64,000 nucleotides of DNA from Propionispora vibrioides (GCF_900110485.1 NZ_FODY01000014.1:49339-113338), one strand, 5' to 3'; shown: positions 8,407 to 17,062, counted from the first letter of the stretch. A program made the numbers and translations. The notes: generated by a model not told the origin, from the sequence alone.

Positions 8407-8437
8407 ATTGTAAATATTAAAGTATACTTTAAGTCAA
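8407..8437 (-). promoter_or_regulatory. MerR-type promoter with 19-bp spacer and palindrome
   Basis: On the minus strand TTGACT (8437-8432) and TACAAT (8412-8407) are separated by 19 bp, longer than the normal 17 and typical of promoters that a MerR protein must twist. The spacer holds the perfect 16-bp palindrome TTAAAGTATACTTTAA (8417-8432). It drives the CMD-family gene and lies just upstream of the divergent merR start. Confidence 0.75.
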
Positions 8438-8450
8438 GAGGATTTTTTCA

Positions 8451-8819
8451 ATGAATTATTCAATAGGACAATTTTCAAAGCTGATCAATCTTAGTGCACC
8501 CACACTTCGCTACTACGAGCAGGAACAATTGATTGTTGTCAAGCGAGATTCTGGTAAACGGCGGTATTATACGACAGAAGATATTGACTGGATTTTGTTT
8601 ATCAAAAAGCTAAAAGATACCGGTATGCCCATAAAAGATATTAGAGAGTACGCTGTACTGCGCTATCAAGGCGATTCGACCACTAGACGAAGATTAGAAA
8701 TACTCGAAACCCACAAAATGAAGGTTATGCGGGAAAAGGCCCAATGGGATAATAACCTGAGAAATCTGGAAGAAAAAATTAAGATATATCAACACAAATT
8801 AGACAATAATGAGTCATAA
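8451..8819 (+). CDS. MerR-family transcriptional regulator
   Basis: A 122-residue regulator with the MerR helix-turn-helix at the N terminus (IGQFSKLINLSAPTLRYYEQEQLI) and DIDWILFIKKLKDTGMPIKDIREY, then a dimerising coiled coil to the C terminus. No C-terminal metal-binding cysteines or large effector domain are present, so it looks like the short group that responds to small organic or electrophilic effectors (inference). It probably controls the divergent CMD-family gene through the palindrome at 8417-8432, which also lies immediately upstream of its own start. Confidence 0.9.
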   Translation: MNYSIGQFSKLINLSAPTLRYYEQEQLIVVKRDSGKRRYYTTEDIDWILFIKKLKDTGMPIKDIREYAVLRYQGDSTTRRRLEILETHKMKVMREKAQWDNNLRNLEEKIKIYQHKLDNNES

Positions 8820-8897
8820 TAACGAGATTGGGTAATGTAAATCCGGTTGGTATCGACTATAATAGAGAATTTTATATAATCGTACTGACGATGGCAT

Positions 8898-8951
8898 GAT
8901 ATTGCAAAAGAAGCGAAACCCAATGGAGTAGTTCATCAAAATGCAGAATAA
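8898..8951 (+). pseudogene. 3' tail of a third SASP gene
   Basis: Only the last 17 codons plus stop remain, reading IAKEAKPNGVVHQNAE after an Asp codon, which aligns with IAEEAKANGEIHQNVK at the end of the intact gene at 6422. As with the other copies a strong hairpin terminator follows directly. No start or N-terminal part is recognisable upstream. Confidence 0.6.
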
Positions 8952-8953
8952 AA

Positions 8954-8998
8954 GAAGATGGCCTGAAGTGATGTTGCTTCAGGCCATCTTTCTTTATT
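8954..8998 (+). terminator. Terminator after the SASP tail
   Basis: AAGATGGCCTGAAG from 8955 pairs with CTTCAGGCCATCTT ending near 8990, followed by TCTTTATTAT. Confidence 0.8.
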
Positions 8999-9354
8999 AT
9001 AATAGACAATGGGTATGATAAGATGATAAGTTACCTATTAAGTAGTATTAGAGCAATGTGTATCGAGTGTTGTAATAAAGAAGAAAAAGCAAAAAGGTTA
9101 TAGTGTCATCTCAGCGATATCATCTTAGTTATGAATATTTTTTACGAACTGTTTGGATTTATTTGGCGATTTGGACTATTTCAATATAATGTATAATGTA
9201 AATAGTTCAATCCATTTTTAAACGCACGAATTTGAAAATCACTTCTAGGTTTGTTGAATAAAAAATAAAAATGGTGTATTGTAATTATTTGCTAGTATCA
9301 TTTTTAATAAGTATTTTTAACTTATTTAGAAGGTTTTAGAAAGGAGAGGATTTT
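8999..9354. other. AT-rich intergenic stretch
   Basis: No gene, RNA or clear hairpin is visible in these 356 bases; composition is strongly AT-rich. The last 15 bases carry the SD AAAGGAGAGG of the following HAD gene. Confidence 0.4.
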
Positions 9355-10035
9355 ATGAATCATCCTGCACTAGTTATTTTCGATATGGATGGATTAATGT
9401 TTGATACGGAAAATATTTCGCATGAAACATGGATTGAAACATCTGAAAAATTTGGTTTTTCTATGGATCGAGCTATTACTGATCGGTTTATAGGAACGAC
9501 AGGAAAGAATGTAATGCGTATTATGGCTGAGATTTATGGCCTGGAAGTTCCACTCACGGAATGGAGAGCGTATCAGCAGGCTTTAAAAGCAGCAAAGGTC
9601 GATTGTAATATATCGAAAGAAAGTTTTAAAAAAAGAGGGCTGTATTCATTACTAAAGTATTTAAAATTGAATAATATTACAGCCTGCGTAGCTTCTTGTA
9701 GTGAAGCGTATAAAGTCAGTAAACTTTTGCAAGACACTGGAACATTAGAATACTTTGATTTTTGGATTGCAGGGGATGAAGTTGTTTGTGGAAAGCCGGA
9801 ACCTGAAATATTTCAAAAGGCCTGTAAGAAAGCAGGTATTCTCCCGGAGCAAGCGTTGGTTCTTGAAGATTCTTTATCCGGGATTAGAGCCGCACATCTG
9901 GCGGGGATTCCTGCATTTTTTATTCCGGACCGTATTGAGACAAACGATGAAATAAAAGCTAAAGCAGTCAAAATATTTGATAATTTAGAAGAAGTTAAAT
10001 GTTATCTTAGTACTTTAAAAAGCGATATTAATTGA
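9355..10035 (+). CDS. HAD-superfamily hydrolase, beta-phosphoglucomutase-like subfamily
   Basis: A 226-residue cytosolic HAD enzyme. Motif I IFDMDGLMFDTE (Asp nucleophile and +2 acid) is at residues 8-19, motif II SCS near 104, motif III Lys in GKPEPEIF near 145, and motif IV LEDSLSGIRAA near 170. A four-helix C1 cap lies between motifs I and II. This layout fits phosphatases and phosphomutases of the pgmB/YcjU group; the substrate, probably a sugar phosphate, is not determined. It is transcribed alone towards the convergent DeoR gene and ends in a strong terminator. Confidence 0.85.
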   Translation: MNHPALVIFDMDGLMFDTENISHETWIETSEKFGFSMDRAITDRFIGTTGKNVMRIMAEIYGLEVPLTEWRAYQQALKAAKVDCNISKESFKKRGLYSLLKYLKLNNITACVASCSEAYKVSKLLQDTGTLEYFDFWIAGDEVVCGKPEPEIFQKACKKAGILPEQALVLEDSLSGIRAAHLAGIPAFFIPDRIETNDEIKAKAVKIFDNLEEVKCYLSTLKSDIN

Positions 10036-10059
10036 CATAAATTCTATATATTATTTGAA

Positions 10060-10097
10060 AAAGGTTGTAGATAGACAGTCTATCTACAACCTTTTTT
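10060..10097 (+). terminator. Terminator after the HAD gene
   Basis: AAAGGTTGTAGATA (10060-10073) pairs with TATCTACAACCTTT (10081-10094), followed by T5. Confidence 0.9.
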
Positions 10098-10204
10098 TAT
10101 TATCTGGAAACCATCTCTAAAATCTATATGAGTGTTAAAGGACGAACGAACCCAATGTACATGAATTTATGCTCTATTTTTCTATTATGCTTACTGGCGG
10201 AATG

Positions 10205-10963
10205 TTAGTAATCCATGATAGTTAATAATTCCGGAAAATGTTTTCTTTCCTCCGGAGTCAGTTTTCTTTCTGTAATCATTAAATCAAAGGCAGAGAAAGA
10301 GGCATACCGATAGAGGCTTTCCGTAAAAAATTTATCGGTATTAGCCATTAGGATCGTTTTTTTGGCGCTTGTGATTACGGCTTGTTTTATTTCGAGTTCA
10401 CGGTAAGAGTGGATGGATGGGCCATCAGCATGAAAACCGCTGCAGGAAAGGAAGGCGACATCAATTTTAATTTGTTTGATGGCTTGTAAAACCCAATTGC
10501 CAACATAAGAAAAGCTCCTTTTGCGCAATTCGCCACCGGCAATCAAAACCTGATTTGTCGAAGTTGACAATACCTGGGGAATTACCGCCGAGTTAGAAAC
10601 GATTATCAAATCGTTTCGTAAATTTAGTATTTTGGCCAACTGGAGGGCCGTCGTGCCCGAATCGAGAAATACGACGCCGTTTTGAGGAACTTGTGTTGCT
10701 GCTCTCTGGGCGATGTGAATTTTAGCATCCAGGCATTCTCTTTCTTTCAAGGCAAATTCGTTTTCCAGGTAGGAGCTGGCAGCTGTAACTGTTCCATGTC
10801 CTTTGTTTAAAATGTTATTTTCATGTAGATAGGCAAGATCCTTACGGATGGTTTCGGTCGACACGTTGAACTTCTCAGCCAGTTCAATAACGGTTACGGA
10901 ACCGTTATTAATGACATAGTTGACAATATTGTTCCTACGTTCATTATTAATTGGCTTTGCCAA
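10205..10963 (-). CDS. DeoR-family transcriptional regulator
   Basis: A 252-residue repressor. The N-terminal DeoR helix-turn-helix is at residues 20-55 (VIELAEKFNVSTETIRKDL), and the C-terminal sugar-phosphate sensor domain shows FLDSGTTALQLAK and IIVSNS. DeoR proteins of this type usually sense a phosphorylated sugar intermediate. It is divergent from the PTS/epimerase/aldolase operon that begins at 11311 and is the obvious candidate to control it from the 347-bp region between them. Confidence 0.9.
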   Translation of the reverse strand: MAKPINNERRNNIVNYVINNGSVTVIELAEKFNVSTETIRKDLAYLHENNILNKGHGTVTAASSYLENEFALKERECLDAKIHIAQRAATQVPQNGVVFLDSGTTALQLAKILNLRNDLIIVSNSAVIPQVLSTSTNQVLIAGGELRKRSFSYVGNWVLQAIKQIKIDVAFLSCSGFHADGPSIHSYRELEIKQAVITSAKKTILMANTDKFFTESLYRYASFSAFDLMITERKLTPEERKHFPELLTIMDY

Positions 10964-11055
10964 GTTAACATCTCCTAATTATTGTTTTATCAAAATTATA
11001 TATAATTTTAAGATTTTAAGTCAAGTAAAAGAAGAAAAATGATTAAGTTTTATAA

Positions 11056-11084
11056 TTGACAACAATCAAATCAAGATATATAAT
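11056..11084 (+). promoter_or_regulatory. Strong sigma-A-type promoter of the ketose operon
   Basis: Consensus TTGACA (11056-11061) and TATAAT (11079-11084) with a 17-bp spacer in the DeoR-operon intergenic region. It implies a leader of about 220 bases before the first gene. Confidence 0.7.
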
Positions 11085-11237
11085 TTGTTTATAGTTGGTT
11101 TTAAGACTAAAAAACAATAATTTAAGTTGTAATCAAAGTTATTGCGGGCGTTGAACTGCTTGCCGGCAGCGAACAATGTTAGATGTCAGGTTCCTGCCTT
11201 TAAGATCTTTTGCAATACCTACATAAAAGGGGGAAGA

Positions 11238-11282
11238 TCGCTATTCTTACTCAGATTTAATTTTACATGGTAAAAATAGCGA
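11238..11282 (+). promoter_or_regulatory. Inverted repeat in the operon leader
   Basis: TCGCTATTCTTAC (11238-11250) and GTAAAAATAGCGA (11270-11282) are complementary at 12 of 13 positions around a 19-base loop, ending 28 bases before the first start codon. It could be a DeoR operator or an mRNA hairpin; there is no T-run, so it is not a terminator. The rest of the 10964-11310 gap holds the promoter and nothing else I recognise. Confidence 0.4.
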
Positions 11283-11310
11283 AATTTATAAATCAACTGG
11301 AGGGATTCTA

Positions 11311-12165
11311 ATGCAGTTTGGTGTTGACACATTTATCTGGACGGAGGTATTTACCAAAAAGGATTTATGGATTATCAAAAAAGCGGAGGAACTGGGATTT
11401 GAGGCCATCGACTTTGCCATTGCTCATCCGGAAACATTTCCCATTCAGGAAGTAAAAAGTGAATTAGCCAAGACGAAACTAAAGGCTGTAACCAGCACAA
11501 CATTAAATGAAAAAAACAGCCTTATTGCCGATGAGCCGGCCATCCGGGCAAAAGGAATTGAATCGTTGAAAAAATTGGTAGATATCAATTTGGAATTAGG
11601 CTCGGACATTCTTGGCGGTGTGAATTATGCCGGATGGGGTTGCTTAACCGGAAAACCAAAAACAGAAAAAGAATGGGACCATTCAGTGAGCAGTATGCGT
11701 ATCGTAGCTGAATACGCATTGCAGAAACACCCAAATTTGAAAATTTGTGTTGAGCCGGTGAATCGTTTTGAGACTCATTTCATCAATACGGCAGAAGAGG
11801 GAGTACGTTACTGCAAAGCTGTAGGAACAAGCAATATGGGGGTTCATTTGGATTGCTTCCATATGATTCGGGAAGAAACCAGTTATACGGAAGCTGTTAA
11901 AACCTGTGGCAAAGAATTCCTTGGATATGTACATGTTTGTGAGAATAACCGAGGCATACCGGGAACCGGATTGGTTCCCTGGAAAGAGTTTTTTACTGCT
12001 CTTAATGAAATCGGCTATACAGGACCCTGTGTAATTGAGTCGTTTGATCCCAGTTTTGAAGAATTGAACGGTCAATGCGCTATTTGGAGAAAGTTTGCCG
12101 ATACAGGCGAAGAGTTGGCTGTAAAAGGGTTAGCTAACCTGAAGAAAATTGTTCAGGAACTATAA
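11311..12165 (+). CDS. Sugar epimerase of the tagatose/psicose 3-epimerase family
   Basis: A 284-residue TIM-barrel (AP-endonuclease-2 fold) isomerase/epimerase. The four metal ligands of ketose 3-epimerases can be placed: Glu in CVEPVNRFETHF (near 149), Asp in VHLDCFHMIREE (near 182), His in HVCENNRGIPG (near 208) and Glu in VIESF (near 243). The NRFET and NRGIPGTG loops match D-tagatose/D-psicose 3-epimerases closely, so it should interconvert free ketoses or a ketose phosphate at C3. First gene of the DeoR-controlled operon, 24 bases before the aldolase. Exact substrate unknown. Confidence 0.85.
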   Translation: MQFGVDTFIWTEVFTKKDLWIIKKAEELGFEAIDFAIAHPETFPIQEVKSELAKTKLKAVTSTTLNEKNSLIADEPAIRAKGIESLKKLVDINLELGSDILGGVNYAGWGCLTGKPKTEKEWDHSVSSMRIVAEYALQKHPNLKICVEPVNRFETHFINTAEEGVRYCKAVGTSNMGVHLDCFHMIREETSYTEAVKTCGKEFLGYVHVCENNRGIPGTGLVPWKEFFTALNEIGYTGPCVIESFDPSFEELNGQCAIWRKFADTGEELAVKGLANLKKIVQEL

Positions 12166-12189
12166 ATAAAAACTAGGAGGAAGTTAGCT

Positions 12190-13059
12190 ATGCTAGTAAA
12201 CATGCAAGAAATTTTAAAAGATGCAGAGGAGAAAAAATATGCGATTGGCTGCATTAACACACCGAATGTAGAAGCAATCCGGGCTATCATTGGTGCAGCG
12301 GAGGAACTGAATGTTCCCATTATTATTGATCACGCAGAAGTGCATGATCCGTTAATTCCCATTGAAAGTATTGGGCCTAAAATGGTGGAGTATGCCAAAC
12401 TGGCTAAAGTACCGGTGTGTGTACACCTGGATCATGGTACTGATTACAATTTCATTATGAGAGCGATTCGCTGCGGTTTCTCTTCGATCATGTACGATTG
12501 CAGTGCCCTGCCGTTTGAAGAGAATGTGGAAAAATTGCAAGTCTTTACTAGAGTTGCCCATAACCTGGGTTTAACGGTGGAAGCCGAACTGGGGATCATG
12601 TCCAGTACGGAAGAAGATTCCCATGGCGGTAAGCCGTTAACGCGGGAAGATATTCGTAAAAGCTTTACCGATCCGAAGCAGGCCGCTGAATTTGCCGCAA
12701 GAACCGGAGTAGATGCACTGGCTGTATGTTTTGGGACGATGCACGGCATTTACGCAGAGGAACCTCAATTGGATATTGACCGGGTAAAGGCTATTCGGGC
12801 GGCGATGCCTAAAGACTGCCGCGTAGTCATGCACGGCGGCAGTGGTGTCGATGCTGATCAGGTACGGGCGGCGATTAGTGCCGGCTGCTCCAAAATTAAT
12901 TACTATTCCTATATGGCGAAAGCAACCAGCAGACACATTTACCAAAAGTTAAATGCAGTAAATGGCAATGCTTTCTATCATGAAATTCAGGAAGAAGCTT
13001 ACCATTTTATGAAAACGTATATAAAAGATGTGCTGACCGTATTTAAAAACGGGAAATAG
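12190..13059 (+). CDS. Class II ketose-bisphosphate aldolase (FbaA/GatY-like)
   Basis: A 289-residue zinc aldolase that cleaves a ketose 1,6- or 1,x-bisphosphate to dihydroxyacetone phosphate plus an aldehyde. Zinc and catalytic motifs are present: VHLDHGTDY near 80, EAELG near 135, GTMHGIY near 182 and VMHGGSG near 215. The usual GTAHG is GTMHG here and the N terminus is CINTPNVEAI, away from housekeeping FbaA and closer to the operon-specific aldolases. Located between the epimerase and the PTS IIA, it most likely acts on the phosphorylated PTS product. Confidence 0.88.
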   Translation: MLVNMQEILKDAEEKKYAIGCINTPNVEAIRAIIGAAEELNVPIIIDHAEVHDPLIPIESIGPKMVEYAKLAKVPVCVHLDHGTDYNFIMRAIRCGFSSIMYDCSALPFEENVEKLQVFTRVAHNLGLTVEAELGIMSSTEEDSHGGKPLTREDIRKSFTDPKQAAEFAARTGVDALAVCFGTMHGIYAEEPQLDIDRVKAIRAAMPKDCRVVMHGGSGVDADQVRAAISAGCSKINYYSYMAKATSRHIYQKLNAVNGNAFYHEIQEEAYHFMKTYIKDVLTVFKNGK

Positions 13060-13078
13060 CAGACAGGAGAATTTATAT

Positions 13079-13567
13079 ATGAGTCAGGTTAGTTTAGCAG
13101 AAGTCTTAGTTAAGGAGGCTGTTATACTGGATGCCGGCCATATCAGAAATAAACAAATGGCATTTCATTGTCTAGCCAGTAAGTTTCAACAAGCCGGTGT
13201 AATAAAAAATGCTGATCAATATATTGAATCTCTGGAAGAACGGGAGAATAGCGGATCGACCTTTATGGGAAATTTGATTGCTTTGCCCCATGGCAGGAGT
13301 GAGACGGTGATAAAGCCGGCAGTCGGTTTTATCAGATGCAAGGAACCTTTCCGGTATCGATCTTTTGATGAGGAAGGTGATGTGCGGTATGTTTTTATGC
13401 TGGCGGTTTCTGCGGGAGAAGAAGGCTCTAATGAACATTTGCGTGTGTTAGCTTCTTTGGCGCGGTTGCTGGCCCATCAGGAGTTCATTAGAAAGCTGGA
13501 CCAGGTAAAAACGTATGAAGAAATGCTTGCAGGCGTGAGAGCATGCCAGCAGGAGATGGAAGGCTAA
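13079..13567 (+). CDS. PTS fructose-family IIA protein
   Basis: A 162-residue cytosolic phosphocarrier of the fructose/mannitol IIA superfamily. The phosphorylated histidine is in GNLIALPHGR near residue 69, preceded by the family's R-E-x-x-G-S-T-F-M-G segment. It receives phosphate from HPr and passes it to the IIB encoded next. Separated from IIB by a 109-base gap with a stem-loop, perhaps to tune stoichiometry. Confidence 0.92.
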   Translation: MSQVSLAEVLVKEAVILDAGHIRNKQMAFHCLASKFQQAGVIKNADQYIESLEERENSGSTFMGNLIALPHGRSETVIKPAVGFIRCKEPFRYRSFDEEGDVRYVFMLAVSAGEEGSNEHLRVLASLARLLAHQEFIRKLDQVKTYEEMLAGVRACQQEMEG

Positions 13568-13573
13568 ACCTGT

Positions 13574-13620
13574 GGCGGGAGTGTGGTGGCTGTACAGGGT
13601 ACCGCCAGCAACTTCCCGCC
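13574..13620 (+). other. Intercistronic stem-loop between IIA and IIB genes
   Basis: GGCGGGA (13574-13580) can pair with TCCCGCC (13614-13620), with further inner complementarity. No T-run follows. It is GC-rich compared with the flanks and may stabilise or process the mRNA. Confidence 0.35.
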
Positions 13621-13676
13621 GGTTGGGGCCAGGGTAATGCCTGCCAGGTACGCAAAGCAGCAAGGGAGGAAAAACA

Positions 13677-13985
13677 GTGAAGGTGATTGGTGTTACTTCC
13701 TGTGCGACAGGTGTTGCGCATACATATATGGCGGCGGAGGCCATCAAGAAAATATGTAAGGAACGAGGCTTCGAATGCAAAGTCGAGTGCCAGGGTGCGT
13801 TAGGTATTGAAAATAGGCTGTCAACCAGCGATATTGCAGCAGCCGATCTGATTGTATTTGCCAACGATGTGAGGGTCAATAAGGCGGAACGCTTTGACGC
13901 CTATAAAGACAAAATTTTTAAATGTACACCGCATCAAGTGGTTCAGAATCCAGCGATTATTTTTGATAAGGACGGGGAGGAATAA
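13677..13985 (+). CDS. PTS fructose-specific IIB protein
   Basis: A 102-residue IIB with the phosphorylatable cysteine in VTSCATGVAHTYMAAEAI at the N terminus, the standard fructose IIB signature, and FANDVRVNKAERF later. GTG start with GGGAGG 8 bases upstream. Transfers phosphate from IIA to the sugar carried by IIC. Confidence 0.93.
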   Translation: MKVIGVTSCATGVAHTYMAAEAIKKICKERGFECKVECQGALGIENRLSTSDIAAADLIVFANDVRVNKAERFDAYKDKIFKCTPHQVVQNPAIIFDKDGEE

Positions 13986-13990
13986 GGGTT

Positions 13991-15016
13991 ATGAGGGAAA
14001 GAGTGCGGGAGATACAAGAAGCTCTATTGTCCGGTGTATCGTATATGCTGCCCTTTGTTATTTCGGGCGGAATTTTGATTGCCCTGGGATTTGCCCTGGG
14101 CGGCTATAATATTCCCACGTCGGTTAAGGAGTTTGGCAGCTTTGCCTCTACGCTGTTTTGGGTGGGAAAAAAGGCCTTTGCTTTGATGACTCCGGTGCTG
14201 GGGGCATATGTTGCTTATTCCATAGCTGACAAGCCAGGTATATGTGCCGGTATGGTTGGCGGGTTTTTAGCCGACTATCTGGGAGCCGGATTTTTAGGGG
14301 CGTTAATTGCCGGTATTTTTGCCGGTTATCTGGTCAATGAACTGAAAAAGATCCCGCTGCCTGCTTCGTTGCGCTCCTTGCTGCCTACGTTAATCATTCC
14401 TTTGTTGAGCGTTTCGATTATGGGTGTATTTATGGTATACATCCTTGGTGGGCCTATTGCGACTTTAAACCAGGTTTTGCAGAGTTTTCTCAAAAGTCTG
14501 CAGGGCGGTGGATTAATCATTCTGGGAATTATCCAGGGCTGCATGTTGGCCTTTGATATGGGCGGTCCATGCAACAAGGTTGCCTATGCTTTTGCCCTTG
14601 CGGCGGCGGAAGCGGGTAACTGGGCGCCCATGTCGGCTAACTTTATTGCTTCCATGGTTCCGCCGCTGGGACTTGCGATTGCTTGTCTGGCGGCAAAACA
14701 GAAATTTACAGACAATGAGAGGGCGGCTGTGCCTGGCCTATTTGCCGGTGCCTTTGGCATGATTACCGAGTTTGCCATTCCGTTTGCCGCAGCTGATCCC
14801 TTGCGTGTGATTCCTTCGTTGATGGCAGGTTCAGCCGTGGGCGCCACCTTATCTTATTTGTTTGGACTGACTATGAATGCACCCCATGGTGGATTGTTTG
14901 TATTCTTTTTATCCAATAATATTCTGCTGTTTTTAGTCGCTTTGCTTTGCGGCGGATTCGTTACGGCAGCGTGCTTGTCAGTTCTCAAAAAAACACAGGT
15001 GGCAGAATCAGTATAA
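13991..15016 (+). CDS. PTS fructose-specific IIC permease
   Basis: A 341-residue multi-spanning inner-membrane permease. It opens with VREIQEALLSGVSYMLPFVISGG, the hallmark of fructose-family IIC, and contains DMGGPCNKVAYAFA near residue 192. It imports and phosphorylates the operon's sugar, probably at C1 as fructose-family systems do. Five bases after the IIB stop. Confidence 0.93.
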   Translation: MRERVREIQEALLSGVSYMLPFVISGGILIALGFALGGYNIPTSVKEFGSFASTLFWVGKKAFALMTPVLGAYVAYSIADKPGICAGMVGGFLADYLGAGFLGALIAGIFAGYLVNELKKIPLPASLRSLLPTLIIPLLSVSIMGVFMVYILGGPIATLNQVLQSFLKSLQGGGLIILGIIQGCMLAFDMGGPCNKVAYAFALAAAEAGNWAPMSANFIASMVPPLGLAIACLAAKQKFTDNERAAVPGLFAGAFGMITEFAIPFAAADPLRVIPSLMAGSAVGATLSYLFGLTMNAPHGGLFVFFLSNNILLFLVALLCGGFVTAACLSVLKKTQVAESV

Positions 15017-15039
15017 TTTATTAAACCGGAGGTTTTACT

Positions 15040-15957
15040 ATGGCAAAGTTAGTTGATATTTTGGAAAAATTCCCCTTTGAAGTAAAGGACAAACGACCGA
15101 TGCTGATCCGAAAGAGCGAGTATTCAACAGCGCTGTATCCGCCGGACAATGCATTTACCAGTGATAATACCTTTACCATGGTGTCCACCGATACCTTTAT
15201 GCTGGGTATTTACGAATTAGGTCCCGGCGGTGTATTTGCTCCGCTGGACATTCATCCCGGCGATGAGTCCTACTATATTTTAAATGGTCCGGTAGTACAG
15301 CGGAGCGGCAATGGACAATTTGCTTATCTACAGACAGGCGAGGGCTTGTTCATGCCGGAAGGCGCCTGGCATTGCTGCCATAACTTTGCCGATAGCAAAG
15401 CAAGAATCCTGTATTTCATTACGCCTAAGGCCTGGAGTGAAAACATTCCGCCGGCGGTTATTCCCAGTGACGAAGAGACCAAGTATTACAAGGGAGCCAA
15501 TAATGATAAACTTCCGGATATGAAGGGGAAAATAGCGGATATTTCCCGCCAGGGATGTACCGACGACATCGGTGCGTGGCCGGTTGATGCTCATGAGGCG
15601 AGAAAAACAGGTGCGGTTTACGGTGTACGGGATTTTGAAAAACTGAATAATGTCCACGGTACCAAGCATCCTATGCTGATGCGGTTTATTACCAGCAATG
15701 ATTATGGCCATTTCGGCGAATTCGTTCTTCCCAACGGTGGGGGCTATGGTCCCAGATGTTCGGACCCGGATAAGCATGCCGGAGATGCGGCACTCTATTG
15801 CGTTGACGGGCCGCTGACGATAAACCTGGTGGATTTGCAGGAAAGCTTTGTTATGGAGCCTGAAGACACCTTCTTTATTCCGGCCGGTACTTCATACCAA
15901 CTGGTAAACTTCGAAAATCATCAGGTGAAGGCTGTGTTTGCCATCACAAAACTTTAA
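15040..15957 (+). CDS. Two-domain cupin protein, possible sugar isomerase
   Basis: A 305-residue bicupin. The N-terminal cupin has the metal motif DIHPGDESYYIL near residue 69 and FMPEGAWHCCHN near 105; the C-terminal half repeats the fold with VMEPEDTFFIPAGTSYQLVNF. The first domain keeps plausible metal ligands (two His, one Glu, a later His), the second looks structural. Such bicupins in sugar operons can be isomerases or epimerases, but I cannot assign a reaction. It lies between the PTS and the dihydroxyacetone-kinase genes, so it should act on an intermediate of that pathway. Confidence 0.7.
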   Translation: MAKLVDILEKFPFEVKDKRPMLIRKSEYSTALYPPDNAFTSDNTFTMVSTDTFMLGIYELGPGGVFAPLDIHPGDESYYILNGPVVQRSGNGQFAYLQTGEGLFMPEGAWHCCHNFADSKARILYFITPKAWSENIPPAVIPSDEETKYYKGANNDKLPDMKGKIADISRQGCTDDIGAWPVDAHEARKTGAVYGVRDFEKLNNVHGTKHPMLMRFITSNDYGHFGEFVLPNGGGYGPRCSDPDKHAGDAALYCVDGPLTINLVDLQESFVMEPEDTFFIPAGTSYQLVNFENHQVKAVFAITKL

Positions 15958-15963
15958 GAAGTA

Positions 15964-16002
15964 AAGCCATACGGTCATTGCAGAACCAATGGCTGTATGG
16001 CT
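15964..16002 (+). other. Hairpin between the cupin and dhaK genes
   Basis: AAGCCATAC (15964-15972) pairs with GTATGGCTT (15994-16002). There is no uridine tract, so partial termination or mRNA processing rather than full termination is likely. Confidence 0.4.
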
Positions 16003-16050
16003 TCTAACAACCATGGATCAAGGTTAATACAAAGCTGAGGAGGAGAAGGA

Positions 16051-17061
16051 ATGCAGAGAATCATTAATGAACCCGGTTTTGTCGTGGAAGATATGCTGAA
16101 GGGTTTTGCCAAATGCCATAAAAACATGATTCATGTTGATCCCCAAAATCCCAGGGTGGTTGTCTCTAACTTTTGCAAGAATAAAAAGAAGGTCGGCGTT
16201 GTAACCGGTGGCGGCAGCGGGCATAAACCGGCATTTATCGGCTATTGCGGCAAAAATATGGTGGATGCGGTTGCCGTGGGAGAGATATTCTCCTCGCCTA
16301 CTGCCAAATCATTTTATGATGCCATTTGCGCTGCCGATCAGGGGCAAGGCGTGGCCTGTCTCTATGGAAACTATGCCGGTGATAATATGAATGTAAAAAT
16401 GGCGATGGAACTGGCAGAAGATGCGGGAATCGCCGTCAAAACGGTGGTGGCCAATGATGATGTAGCCAGTGCACCGAAAAGCGAAAGCGAAAAACGCCGC
16501 GGCGTGGCCGGCGAAATCTTCATGTGGAAGGTTGGCGGCGCGAAGGCCAATCAGGGCGCGAGCTTGGATGAGGTGATACGGGCAGCGCAAAAGGCGATTG
16601 ATAATACGCGAAGTATAGGCGTTGGGCTGGGGCCTTGTACCATTCCGGCCAATAAGAGGCCGAACTTTTCAATCACTCCGGGAACGATGGAGTTTGGTAT
16701 TGGCCACCATGGCGAGCCGGGTATACGGGTGGAGAAGCTGGCAAGTGCTAAAGAAATCGCCAAAGCGATGACGAAGCTTGTCATAGAAGATGTCCCCTTT
16801 GTAAAAGGAGCTGAGCTGGCTGTGCTGGTGTCCGGGCTGGGAGCTACGCCGGTTATGGAACAGTATATTTTCTTTAATGAAGTGGAAGAACTTTTGCGGG
16901 AGCAAGGACTGTCGCTATATGCTTCTTACGTGGGGAACTATTTCACTTCGCTGGAGATGAACGGAATAACCTTGACCGTCATGAAACTGGATGACGAATT
17001 GAAAGAATGCCTGGATGAAGAAGTGGAAACGATGGGCATGACCCAGCTTAGGAGGAGTTGA
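16051..17061 (+). CDS. dhaK: Dihydroxyacetone kinase subunit DhaK family
   Basis: A 336-residue substrate-binding subunit. It shows the K1 domain signatures VVTGGGSGHKPAFIGYCG near residue 51 and GIGHHGEPG near 213, whose histidine forms the covalent hemiaminal with the substrate carbonyl. It binds dihydroxyacetone or a related short ketose such as erythrulose. Followed 1 base later by DhaL; no DhaM (PTS donor) is encoded here, so phosphate must come from ATP bound by DhaL or from a DhaM elsewhere. Confidence 0.92.
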   Translation: MQRIINEPGFVVEDMLKGFAKCHKNMIHVDPQNPRVVVSNFCKNKKKVGVVTGGGSGHKPAFIGYCGKNMVDAVAVGEIFSSPTAKSFYDAICAADQGQGVACLYGNYAGDNMNVKMAMELAEDAGIAVKTVVANDDVASAPKSESEKRRGVAGEIFMWKVGGAKANQGASLDEVIRAAQKAIDNTRSIGVGLGPCTIPANKRPNFSITPGTMEFGIGHHGEPGIRVEKLASAKEIAKAMTKLVIEDVPFVKGAELAVLVSGLGATPVMEQYIFFNEVEELLREQGLSLYASYVGNYFTSLEMNGITLTVMKLDDELKECLDEEVETMGMTQLRRS

Positions 17062-17062
17062 A

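Noticed and set aside
13568..13676. The gap between PTS IIA and IIB as a small gene
   Set aside because: No frame with SD and start; it holds a GC-rich stem-loop instead.
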